Source of the DNA: Cryptomeria japonica
Lineage: Eukaryota > Streptophyta > Pinopsida > Cupressales > Cupressaceae
Length of the DNA: 64,000 nt
Reading direction: 5' to 3'
Assembly (NCBI RefSeq): GCF_030272615.1
Contig: NW_026729203.1
Location: 77,501 to 141,500, forward strand
The position numbers were made by a program, and so were the translations under genes. The notes beneath the pieces are model-generated. The model was not told where the DNA came from. It saw only the letters and a program-made list of their open reading frames with translations, and searched no databases. This document shows positions 34,591-44,740 of this stretch, one piece after another; the first letter of the stretch is position 1; every line of letters begins with the position of its first letter.

Positions 34591-35570
34591 GTTCCAAACT
34601 ACAGATTCTATTTCTTGCAAAACAAGCTTTCATCCATGCTGCATGAGCAAGATAGATAATGTGGTGAGCTACATGGCTAAGATCACAGAGTTGAGAAATC
34701 ATTTGAGTGCTATTGGGACGAAGGTGGAAGACAAGGAGTTGGTGTCCATTGCCTTGAATGGACTTTTACCATCTTGGAGGCCTTTTGTTCAGGGTGTCTA
34801 TGCTCGTGAGACATTGCCAGCTTTAACAAAGCTCTGGGATGACCTTATGCAGGAAGAGATCAGGTTGCAGTCCTGTTCAGCGCAGCAAGAGGAAGTAGAA
34901 GAGATTGCTCTCGTCGGGAGGACGAAGATAGTAAGAAAAGCTACAAGAAGAAGGAAGGCTCAAGGACCAAAGAAGAAAGACTTTAGTAAGGTGATGTGTT
35001 TCCGATGTCACGAGATGGGGCATTATGCCAGCCAGTGCCCGAAGAAGAAGGGGAAGGCCAGACAGGTTGCAGCTGGTACCGTTGCAAGTGTAGATGAGGA
35101 TTCATATCCGTTTGAGATCGCCTTCTCCATGGTCTCTTGTTTCTCTTCTAACACTATGTCTAGTGTTAGATGGTATGTTGACAGTGGGGCATCGAGAGAT
35201 ATGACTTATGACATAACATTATTCAAGAGGCTTCAAGAGCAAGAGGGAGGTATGAGTGTGGAGTTGGGCGATTATGCTACTTATCTTGTGAGAGGAGTAG
35301 GCTCCATTTCCTTTCAGATGCGGATGAAAATGAGTTGAGTGATTTTTTTTTATTCCTTTAACACAACACTAGTTCTTATTTTAGTTTCTTGTATGGCAGA
35401 TCATCAGTGGAGAGTTGCATTTGAAGGACACGAGCATTGCACTATCAGTGATTGTAGTCTGAGGACTTTGGCTAGAGGTGTGCGATAGGGTGGCCTTTAC
35501 AGGTTGCTTGTTGATCCTGTGGCACTTGTGCATTGCAGTGAGAAGCTGGAAGGGCCAGCTTATAGTTTTT
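34591..35570 (+). mobile_element. Ty1/copia retrotransposon fragment (gag to protease/integrase junction)
   Basis: A continuous frame (34643-35338) plus out-of-frame continuations gives a colinear copia segment: gag capsid part, zinc knuckle, protease start, then the conserved GLYRL region near 35490 that usually precedes integrase. An in-frame TAG at about 35486 and at least two frame changes show decay. No LTRs, full integrase or reverse transcriptase of this element are seen. Copia fragments of nuclear origin are known in plant mitochondrial genomes. Confidence 0.85.
34643..35338 (+). pseudogene. Copia-type gag with truncated protease
   Basis: The 231-codon frame opens at an ATG, but homology starts earlier in another frame (about 34600), so the ATG is internal to the original gag. 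Residues about 1-85 fit the UBN2-type gag domain; a CCHC zinc knuckle lies at about 119-132 (CFRCHEMGHYASQC), where gag binds RNA. The protease active site DSGAS is at about 180-184. The frame stops shortly after, well before a complete protease. It is a broken polyprotein piece, and any expression in mitochondria is unlikely. Confidence 0.85.
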
Positions 35571-36125
35571 AGGAGGCATATGAGCATGTATGGTGGGATG
35601 CCATGGAGACAGGTCCAAAACCTATTGTGGAATCAGGGATTTATTCCGACAGTTGATGGGAGTGTTTTATAGTACAGATACGGGGTTGTTGGATTCTATC
35701 AGAAAGAGATATGGAGTTTACCTAGTTGAGGTTGATGCGTCAGTTGTTGTAGGTTTTTAAGTACATAGGAAAGATAGCCATGATTACAGGTTGTTTACAG
35801 TTTTGGCCCATTTTTATTACTTTAGGGATGATGGAGTTTGGCAGGTTGCTAATGATCCAGAGTTATGTTCCTTCAAATTCACAAGTGGCCAACATTCTCT
35901 GTAGGTTCGAGATGTTGTGATAGCATCAGCGAGAAGGAAAGTGGCATCAGCGAGAAACCCAGCCTCACTGATTACTCGTTCTCCCCAGCCTCGCTAAGGA
36001 GTGCGTGCTTCAGTTTAATGGAGAGATTCTCTTTCTTACTGAGGAGCACTATCAGTCGTAAAAGACTATGACATGCATTTTAGTAGAGTCTCATCCCGCC
36101 CAAAACCCTTTAAGGAGAAAAAGTC
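35571..36125. other. Sequence between retroelement fragments, unrecognised
   Basis: About 35690-35890 shows a stop-containing plus-strand frame with protein-like composition, but I cannot assign it. About 35920-35990 has a short direct repeat of ATCAGCGAGAA. It could be more of a transferred nuclear segment. Confidence 0.35.
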
Positions 36126-36460
36126 TCCTATCAAGCCAGCCTGTGCTCTTATACGCTGATGATATTGTTATTCTTGCTTCAACTATTTACGATCTTCACA
36201 AGCAACTCAAAGTTCTCTAGCATTTATGCCAAAAATATGAGCTTTTCGTTAATATTGATAAAACCAAGATTATTCTAATGAGATCTAAGAAAAGCCTAAT
36301 ATAATAGAAGGGCTCCTCCAATTTTGTATGGTGATAACACCCTTGAATAAGTTCAATCTCACAAATACTTAGGCATCAATTGAAATTGCCATTGAAATTG
36401 GAACCATAGTGTCCAGAAGAGAATCCTCGGCGGTTGGAAAGCTTACTATGGTCTTTCAAA
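36126..36460 (+). pseudogene. LINE-type reverse transcriptase fragment
   Basis: One plus-strand frame, broken by several stops, reads the catalytic LYADDIVILA block of non-LTR reverse transcriptases (near 36152-36181), then a segment typical of the palm/thumb, and a KYLGI motif near 36365 followed by VQKRILGGWKAYYGL-like text. The order and spacing match plant nuclear LINE reverse transcriptases. In-frame TAG/TGA codons mean it cannot be translated. No endonuclease or poly(A) tail is visible. Confidence 0.75.
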
Positions 36461-36538
36461 TCTATGTCTTCATTTTGATGGGTGTTCTCACTAGCCAAGT
36501 TGTGATTCCGGATGTTACCCTTGGCCTTGGATACTTTT

Positions 36539-37060
36539 GGATTGGTTATGAGCCTTTGTTGCTTTCTTCTCTACCTCGGTTTGATTCCCTTTGGTGGGTT
36601 GGCCTCTTATTGGTTCGGCTGTAGGCTTGTACACAGTTCATTAGAACTTAGCCGCCATCCAGCGTGTGACTTTCTGAGAGTATTGCATTGATTGGATTGG
36701 TTATGAGCCTTGACTCCTTTCTTCTCTACCTCGGTTCAATTCCCTTTAGGGGGCTGGCTTCTTTGTGGGGGTAGGTTGTGGGCTAGTACAAAGTGCATTA
36801 AGACTTGTCGCTTGTGCCACTGTGTTACGTTTGAGAGTCATGCATTGGCTGGATTGGTTATGAGCCTTTGCTCCTTTCTTCTCTACCTCGGTTTGGTTCG
36901 CTCTAGGGGCTGGCCTCTTCTTGAGTGGACTATAGGCTAGTATACAATGCATTTGGACTTAGCTGCCATCCAGCGTGTTACTTGGAAAGAGAATCATGCA
37001 TTCGCTGGATTGGTTATGAGCTTTTGCTCCTTTCTTTTCTACCTCGGCCCGCTGGCCACT
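36539..37060. repeat. 156-bp tandem array, about four copies
   Basis: The landmark GGATTGGTTATGAGC starts at about 36539, 36694, 36851 and 37007, spacings of 155-157 bases. Each copy continues with TTTCTTCTCTACCTCGG and ends with ATTGGACTTAGC/CGCCATCCAGCG-like text. Copies differ by scattered substitutions, so the array is old. It follows the LINE fragment directly, and I see no coding function. Confidence 0.88.
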
Positions 37061-40000
37061 TAATGGGTGTTATCACGCAAATCTGCACCGAAAAGGCAAA
37101 CAAATTTGAGCGATGACTGTAGGTGATAACGCCCTGTCACTTGCTAAACACCTCTCCGTTCGGGCTAGTGCTTTTCCAGTGACAAGGGTTGCTTCCGTTG
37201 GGACGATTCAGCTCCAAGCCTATGCATAAATGAAATATTCGAAGTTGAAGCAAGGGATTTTGGGCTTTTGCGGATAGACAACATGCGTAGTTGGTAACGG
37301 GCTTTGATCCCTGATAGATAGGGAGAGATAAGCATTTCGCCTGTGTAAAGTTTATGGCTGTGGCCTTGTTGATTAATCAAAATATAGAATTACTTCCTAT
37401 ATAAAGTCCATCAATGTATTACTGTTTTGAAGGTCTTTTCCCTATAGTATTTGGCTAAATGAGTTCATAGATAGGTTTTCAAATAATAGAAAAAGAACTT
37501 ATTTTCACCAACTACTTCCGGTTATAGCGGTAGGCGAAGCGTATAGTGGTGGATAGCGTTAGTTAGAGGTGGATAAGCGTTAGTCGTTTTTTTTACGTTG
37601 TGGGCCCTCATGCTTCTGCGTGAGAGTTTTTTTCATGAGGCTTTTTAGCTTCATGCATTTTCTAATGGTCAGTATCGTATTTTAATGCGTGGTGTTACTT
37701 TGTCTTTCCTCATGCTTAGGTGTGAGAGGCACATTAGGCGGGCGGCTTAATCGCTTCATGCATTCGGAGGAGATACTTCACCTCTGCATGCTAATGAGCA
37801 GATGGTGGTACCGGACCAAGACCGAGAGAATATCTAGCGGCAAGCCCGAACCAGCAAGCCCGTTTCCTCGAACCCAGTAAGTCTCTAGGGGAAGGGAACT
37901 CGATGCCAGAAAGAGAATATTCGTTGGCGTGTTAATTCCTTTGAGACTGAATCGCTTCATGCATTTTGGTATGGTGGGTATATCCATTCTAAAAGCCAGT
38001 AAGTAAGTAAGGTAAGGCGTAACGGATTGAAAGCCATAAGGCGTAACGTATTGGATGGAAAGTCGTAGCATATTGAAAGCCCCCTTACTTACAACTAATA
38101 GCCCAAACAAACGTATTGAAAGCTAGGCGTAACATAGGAAAAGACCTTAGGAAAAGGATACCAAATGAGAAGAGGATTGACCATAAAAATAAGAAGGATT
38201 GAAAAGAATCTATCCGCACATATCCCTGTGGTGAATCGCCGGGCTCTCCCGAGCATGGGACTGACAACCATATGGAGAGTGGTCATTGAAGGCTACCGCA
38301 TACCGCAAGATGCTAAATGACCCTGCTAAGATAGAAGCAGGGCCAACTCTATTACTTTTACCCTCGTGGTGGTACAACATAGCTGACCAACTTCGTAACT
38401 GTTGACTCGGGTTGTTTTGACTCCATATGGAAAACTCAGTCCAAAAGGTAGGATATGGAAAACTCAGTCCAGTCCTCAGGTAGGAGGATAAAACGAGTTG
38501 GGCAAGGATTTTATTGCTATCTGCGGATAAGGCGAGTGGTACTCCCTGTTTTCGGGTGATTCACCCCACTACACTCGCGGAACTTGATGAGCGGAAGTCC
38601 GGGGGATCGCCCTCACGATACCTATCTGAGGGTAGATCCTCTTGTTCTGCGCGATTAGGCGGGTTCTAATCGGGAGAGTAAAACGATTAGTTTGGGTGGA
38701 ATTGATTCTGATATCAGAATGAGCGGACGTCCTCCGTATATAAGAAACGGGTTTATACTAGTCACCTATGTTGGGAGTCATTGCTAGGAAAGTCATGCTT
38801 CGTAAACCTTCCATGGAGTTACGACTTACTTATGGTTCCTTGGCTGGCTTTCTGCACTTATCTCCCTGGCTAGTTACCAGGAGCATACGAGTCATTACTT
38901 ACTTAAGATTGGGCCATACCCCTACTCTTCGGTGTTGTGCTTTCTCTTTATGCACTTATCTCCCAGTTACCGAGGGCAGTCATTACTAGAGATTGGGCCG
39001 TACCTCGTATACTTAGGTAGGGGCTTGGGAAAGACTTACCCGGGGCTACTCAAAGACTTACCCAGCCCCGTCTTCACTTACTTACCCTCCCGAGAACTCT
39101 CTCACGCGAGAGGCAAGCTCGTTATTCCTTACCTGCAGGGGCCTATTCGATTTCCTGCCTCCCTCACATTCGCCTCGTGAGGTAGAAGGGAGCTAAGGTA
39201 CCTGCTACTGAATCGCTATAAACACAGGCAGGATAGATGGCGTGAAGAAGCCACCTCCCCCTGATCATATCCGTTCCTCCATAGGCAGGAGACAATCCCA
39301 CTTATGCCATTCTCAGGCCAAGGCAATAGAGCGGAAAATGGATGTGATAGACCTATAACGGACGGGCACTACTATAGATCGGCACGCACAGGCACGGAGG
39401 GGGAAGACCGCATCATTCGAATATGCCCCTATCCCCAAGATACGTCCACTCTTTATAAGCGAAGTAAACCTCTATCCCCAGGGGCAAGAGGGCGTCTACA
39501 TATTCCCATACAGATCTCTGCTCCCCGGGCCTGTATAAGCGGTTTACTCTAATAATATAGATAAGCCGGACGAGAGGAAAATACGATGCCAAGGACTAGC
39601 GCAGAGAGAGCTACGCCTTTACGCTCACATCAAGACGGATTGAATACAGACGGGCGAAGAAACCAAGCATCACACCCTTTCTCGGAGAGTAAAGCATAAA
39701 CTTGCTTCACATACGGAAATACTTTTGCGCCTTGACGAATCGAGATCGAAACAAATCGTAATATTACGATCTTCACGACCTGGGCGAGCCACTCGGCGTA
39801 ATCTCGGGTAATTTGTGTGTTTCCGGTGTAGTGTGTAATGGCTCATCAGCAGTCGCTCACCGAAGGTATACCACAAACCGGTAGCTCGGGTTAGTGAGTG
39901 GGAGTGCGGGTCCTCACAAAGTGGCTGCCGTGCTATTCAACGAGTTTAGGTTTGTCAGAAACTCCGAACCAACTCTCTTTCCCAAGGCTACACCAAAAGT

Positions 40001-41125
40001 GAGTCTCACGGGTGTTGACCTCCGGTGGGGCTGCTGAGCCTTCCGGGTTGTTGCACATCGAGTAGTAGCATTTCTAGTTGTCGCACGATACTACTTACGA
40101 TTTTACGAGACACCTTATTCTTTCTCGACGAACCTTACGAGCCATGCGATAGCGACCATACCCGCAATGCTTAAACGTGTTCAACTTGTTACACTTCGCC
40201 TGAGCCTTATTCAACAAGTAGCGAATACAAGAGCCAGACTGATCCGGGTTATTCTGATCCGGATCATCGGCCGTAGGGCAACGAAGAAGACCACCCGTAA
40301 GCTTCCCCCGCAAGCGTTATTGGCCTTGGCATGCCCCGTAATCGCTCTGAGGCGGCCATATGGCGTCTCTTGGCATTACTCGTAAACGCCTTGGCACAGC
40401 ATTTTAATTGCACGGTGTGTGGTTATGCATTATACGTCATAGCGCACGTCACTGAATGGCTCGGAAGGCTGCTTAGCACGGATTATTCTCAGCATGGGGA
40501 TATGGCTCAGTCGCTGCTCTGCATTGCATTACACGTCATGGCACCACGGTAAGCTGCTCTGCACGGCATTGGCACGGACACTTGGGCACATAGGTATTGT
40601 AAGTAACCTGTATAGCCAGACTAGTTTGTGATTTGATTATCCGCTCTAGCCAGCAGAGTAGCCCTCAGAACTATGCTTTCTTTTCGCTCTTATTAACACC
40701 GCCTTTCCTTATCTACTCAAATTGGGCTAGGGGAAAAAGAGCTATTAAGAATCGATGCCGCTTTAAGAAACACTAGATATAAAGAGAACAAGGCTTGGGG
40801 GGCGAAGACAAAGACAACCGCCCTCCTGATCTACCGCATTTTGATCTGATGTCTAAATTGATCCTAATCTGCCCATCACTAAGTCGGCTTTACATCCCGA
40901 ATCAAGATCGATGGACCACACTCGGGGGACTTATGACTAGTGTTATTGGGGAGAAATCGAGACACGACCTGCCGGCCTGCTCTCGGCTTCCCTTTTATCC
41001 CCGTTATTGGAGAGGGGGAGAAGCACAGTGTTCATCAGAGTGTAGGTGCCTTTAAAGCGATATTGACCTAGTAACCATGTCCTTATCAGTCCAATCAAAA
41101 TATCCCATTAGTCACTTAGTTCAAT
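37061..41125. other. Unrecognised sequence, likely transferred DNA
   Basis: Four kilobases without families A-C or C-rich tracts. Local repeats only: TTCATGCATT words (37.64-37.97 kb); GGCGTAACGTATTGAAAGC variants (about 38013-38140); ATATGGAAAACTCAGTCC twice (about 38424 and 38454); TTACTTACC/CACTTATCTCCC words (38.77-39.11 kb); GCATTACACGTCATGGCAC-like words (40.4-40.58 kb). Frames of 60-110 codons exist on both strands without homology I recognise. A 5' tRNA-like string at about 40496 is not a tRNA. Confidence 0.4.
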
Positions 41126-41128
41126 AAT

Positions 41129-41450
41129 GAGGTGCTATGGCGATGGAACAGTTCTAGAGCAACTATCGAGGGGAAATGAGTTGGTAAGACCCGGATTTGG
41201 TGCTATGGTGACGAGGTGGTGAAAGAGCAGCCATCAAGGGGAGACACCGGGATAGAGATCCTTGAAGAGGTGCTATGGAAACGAAACGATTATCGAGCAG
41301 TGACGAAGGGGAGACGGGGGGATAACCCCGATTTCTGCTATTTCAATGGTGCCAGTTATGGAGCAGTTACGAAGAGGAGATGCTTGGGGAGATAACTCTA
41401 ATAACTGCTATTGGGGTGGGGCAGTTGTGAAGCAGTTCTCGAGGGAATAA
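41129..41450. repeat. 70-bp degenerate tandem array
   Basis: GGTGCTATGG landmarks lie at about 41131, 41199 and 41269; two more diverged copies start near 41337 and 41406. Each unit continues with GAGCAGTTATCGAGGGGAGA-like text. The period is close to 70 bases and copies are clearly diverged. The array abuts the gypsy fragment. Confidence 0.8.
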
Positions 41451-41514
41451 GGGCGGTGCAAGACCGTGTCGACTAGATATATAGGCGGTGTTATAAGTCC
41501 TAACGCTCCTGGTT

Positions 41515-42098
41515 TTATAAGTCGCTCACTGCCCAATTCAAATATCCATTCAAATTGAGGAAAATTGCCTGGGACTGCTCGCTTGAATTTGGAGAGCTTG
41601 TCTGGAGGGCGAGGAAGTCCGGAACAACTTCGACGCGGAAGAGATCGGCATCAGGCAGTTCATTGACTATCCCTTTGCCTCCCCATGATGTACGCATGAG
41701 AGGTGATCGGGCCCAATGTTATTCTTGCCTGTTTTCACCACCACCTGGAAGTCGAACTCTTGGAACAATAACAACCATCGACAAATCCATCCTTCCGGTA
41801 CTGACTTATTTACCAAGTATTTCAATGCAGAATGGTATGTAGAGAACTTAAACGGATGGCCAATAAGATAATCGAAGGATTTCTGAAGGGCAGTAACCAT
41901 TGCCAACCCTTCACGCTCCGTGGTAGTGTAATTGTGTTCCGCTCGTGAAAGTTTCCTGCTCGTAAAGTACATCGGATGATCAAGAGTGCCCTCCCTTGGT
42001 TGTGCCAAAACATTACCCAGCGCGATGCCGGAGGCATCCACATGCACATGGAAGGTCCTTCCCCAATCAGGTAACATGAAGATGGGCGCAGAGACCAT
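41515..42098 (-). pseudogene. Gypsy RNase H domain (degenerate)
   Basis: The frame at 42098-41667 carries the RNase H landmarks FHVHVDASG, SRKLSRAEHNYTTTEREGLA and ALKYLVNK. The third catalytic aspartate, expected in the T-D-H-S motif, is Tyr here (STYHS), so the enzyme would be inactive even without other damage. The chain continues in a second frame (41697-41515) with LPDADLF text, which often follows RNase H in gypsy polyproteins, indicating a frameshift near 41.68 kb. Confidence 0.85.
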
Positions 42099-42349
42099 TC
42101 AGTGTTTCAACTCAATGAAAACATGCTTCACAGTCGGAAGACCATGCAACTAGGACCCCTTTGCATAGCAAGTCCTCCATTGGCACTGTTAGCTCTGCAT
42201 ATCCCCTGATGAACCTGCGGTAGTAGCCCGTATGACCCAAGGTGGACCATAGTGCTGACACTGTGCCTGGCACTAGCAGATTGACAATGCAAAGATCTTA
42301 GCTGGACTAAAGAAAAAAACTTCCTGACACACAATATGCCCCGCCGAAC

Positions 42350-43010
42350 AAAGATCTTATGCACTTTTTCATGTTGAATGACAACTGCATTTCCAACACT
42401 TGTCCAACATCAAGCAAAGCTTTACAGCATGGTCCTTGAGCATGCTAGATATAGTCCAATCATCTAGGTAGACATCCATCAATTTTTGATCTAGTCCTAG
42501 AAAGCCACAACCAAAACCCTCTCAAATACCGAAGGGGCCTTCTTTAGGCCAAAAGGCATCAGCATAGGAGCCCCATTCCATAGCAAAGGTCGTTTTTTTA
42601 TTATCTTATTCCGCCGGATCTGGTGATACCTGGAAAACAAATCGGTAAATGAATATGCTTTTTTCCCTGCAAACTTTTCTAGGATCTCATCACTGAAAGG
42701 CATTGGGAAGGGGTCATGTACATAGGCCTCATTCAATCCGTGAAAGTCAACACAGACGCGGATGCCGCCTGTATTTTTTCCCTGTATAATGATCGGACTA
42801 ATCTAATCTAATTCTTCCGATTCACCCTGCCTCCAACATCTTGTGGGGGGTTCTATATTGCTCAAGGCTCCCTCTTGTTTAACCTATTCCTTGTAATGGG
42901 GGTTCATCCTGTATGGCCTTTTCTTAATAGGTCGGGTGCCAGGCTTTAGCTCGATCTTCATATAACCTATATCACTGACCATGCCTTTCATTTAACCAAA
43001 ACTGTAGGTA
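42350..43010 (-). pseudogene. Gypsy reverse transcriptase (degenerate)
   Basis: Segments in several frames match gypsy reverse transcriptase in order: an ELKPGTRP/RPYRMNP-like block (about 43.0-42.89 kb), GIRVCVDFHGLNEA (about 42.77-42.72 kb), AYSFTDLFSRYHQIR and MPFGLKKAPSVF (within 42736-42497), and the catalytic YLDD at 42470-42459. Stops and frame changes separate these blocks. Described only as remnants. Confidence 0.85.
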
Positions 43011-43268
43011 AACAGATCAACATACTCATAGAGCAGACCTACAATCTTTGCGACTGTCTGCTCATCCCAATAGTCACCTATCACTGCGAACTGGGTTCCT
43101 CCATGGTGCCAATATTAATCTGCTACGTGCATAAGGGATGATTGCAATACATCGGGTCGCTTGTACCTCCTTTATCCTGCACCACCCTGCAACCTTCTGT
43201 CCCCTGAAACCGCAGATGTTGAAGCGGGATCGACCTAAGAGGATCCACCCCTGCATGCAGGGATGTAT

Positions 43269-43891
43269 TCATGATCTGTATCCGCGGGAATCTCCCCTGT
43301 GGAGTGCGCTTCTGTATAACCTACAATCAGACACTATGGATGCTTTGTCTGCGGTAAACTCTGTGTGCGCCGAACCATTTGACCAAAATGCATGGTCTCC
43401 CTGCATAGTTGGAAAGTAACGCAGAACCTTTCCTGTAGTTGTGACCAACAGCACGTCCACTGTTGCATTTCCTCATTCCGGTCCCAGTTCCTCGGTAATG
43501 GCTCTAAGGTGTGCATGAATTGATGCACCCATTGCTGAGGAGTTGGAATGGCTTGAGCTATCCACTGCATTTCACAACTACCCACATGTTCCAATGGGTC
43601 GGTGCTGCCACTGTAGTGACATGGTACTGGTGTTGGAACTGTAGCCGGACCCTAAAATTTTCAAAAAGTGTCTGCAACCAGAGATAGATCTAACACTGCA
43701 ACCCAATGCTTAAACACAACCTGTTCTTCGAAAAGAGCCATAAAGCTCATAGCATCCGTCGTACCATCAAACCTCGGTGGATCTTTCACGAATGTACATT
43801 CGTCCTCGACGTAACAAAGTACGTTTACCGAAGCTAAAACCTTCCGTCTCCGGCCCTGTTTCCTACCTCCCCAGGCAGCCCACAGGGTCAT
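43269..43891 (-). pseudogene. Gypsy gag-like fragment
   Basis: Three overlapping minus-strand frames (43891-43661, 43594-43334, 43460-43269) contain DPPRFDGTTDAMSF and a Trp/Gln-rich capsid-like stretch with TPQQWVHQF, typical of retrotransposon gag. Its position upstream of the reverse transcriptase supports this. No zinc knuckle was found. Assignment rests on composition and position, so it is less sure than the pol parts. Confidence 0.6.
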
Positions 43892-44279
43892 TCCCCTCCA
43901 GCTAATTTCTTTAAGATAATGGCGTGGCGGGGAGATCCTCGGGTAATTTCGTAGTACTGCTTTCGGTAACTAGCCAGTTGATCGAGATAAGTGCATAAAG
44001 ACAGCCAAGGAAATAGCCATAACTCCCAAGCAATAGACGAATGCCGGGGAAGCAAAAACTGTATCAAAGAGGCCTTCGGGAATGCCTTGCTATGACTTAT
44101 GTCACGAAGTGTGCACCTAACGACTCGGGCGCCTAATAGCAGTAGTGTTGTTATGGAGTGGGCGTCTACTGGGGTATCGGGTTATGGTCAAATAAGCGGC
44201 GGCAATTTTTCTGACATTCGCCGCTTTTTTGAAGCGGATAGCTTAGACCGCTGTTCGACGATTTCTAGAAGTTTCTTCT
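43892..44279. other. Right edge of the repeat-free block
   Basis: No gene is recognised. The first family B copy after the gap (44282-44300) marks where the ordinary mosaic spacer resumes. TTCTGACATTCGCCGC/TTTTTGAAGCGGATAGC text here is not repeated elsewhere that I could see. Confidence 0.4.
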
Positions 44280-44740
44280 CGATTCTATACGTAACATGCC
44301 CGGCTAGTTCCCGGGTGGGAGGGAATAATAGTTGTAGGCATGTGTAGTATAGAATATAGGAAATTTGCCAACACGGGTGTTCATGTGGAAACTATAGGCT
44401 CTTCAGTGGCCCCCTACTATTTGAAGGGAAACGCTTCTTCTTTGACCCGGGAAACGCTTCATTTTACCTTATTCTAGCAAGCTGATTATTCTATAGAATT
44501 GTTCAACTATTATTCCCTATGCACCACAACATGGCATAAGCCTGCTAGCCCTTCAAATAGTAGGGGCGGAACTAGAGGGCTAGACTAGTATCGATTCTAT
44601 ACGTAACATGCCAACGGCAGCCCCCACCCTAGTCGACTAGTAGGGGCTCCCCCTACCCCTACCAATAGAATAGCCCGCCCAATAACAACTATGATGGGGG
44701 GGGCGGGGCATTTGTGTTTTATACATGCTTCCTACCCACT
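44280..44740. other. Mosaic spacer with A, B and C elements
   Basis: Family B at about 44281 and 44592, a diverged B at about 44337, family C at about 44469, family A at about 44410, 44550 and 44637. C/G-rich tracts surround them. No gene. Confidence 0.6.

Larger units (their letters stand above)
41515..43891 (-). mobile_element. Ty3/gypsy retrotransposon fragment (gag-pol)
   Basis: On the minus strand, going downstream, the order is gag-like (about 43.9-43.3 kb), an unassigned middle region, reverse transcriptase (about 43.0-42.35 kb) and RNase H (about 42.1-41.5 kb), the usual gypsy order. The parts lie in different frames, broken by stops. No LTRs or integrase were identified in the window. 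The element is dead and resembles plant nuclear gypsy elements, supporting nuclear-to-mitochondrion transfer. Confidence 0.85.

Noticed and set aside
40490-40560. tRNA-like 5' string GGGGATATGGCTCAGTCG
   Set aside because: No D stem, anticodon arm or T arm follows.
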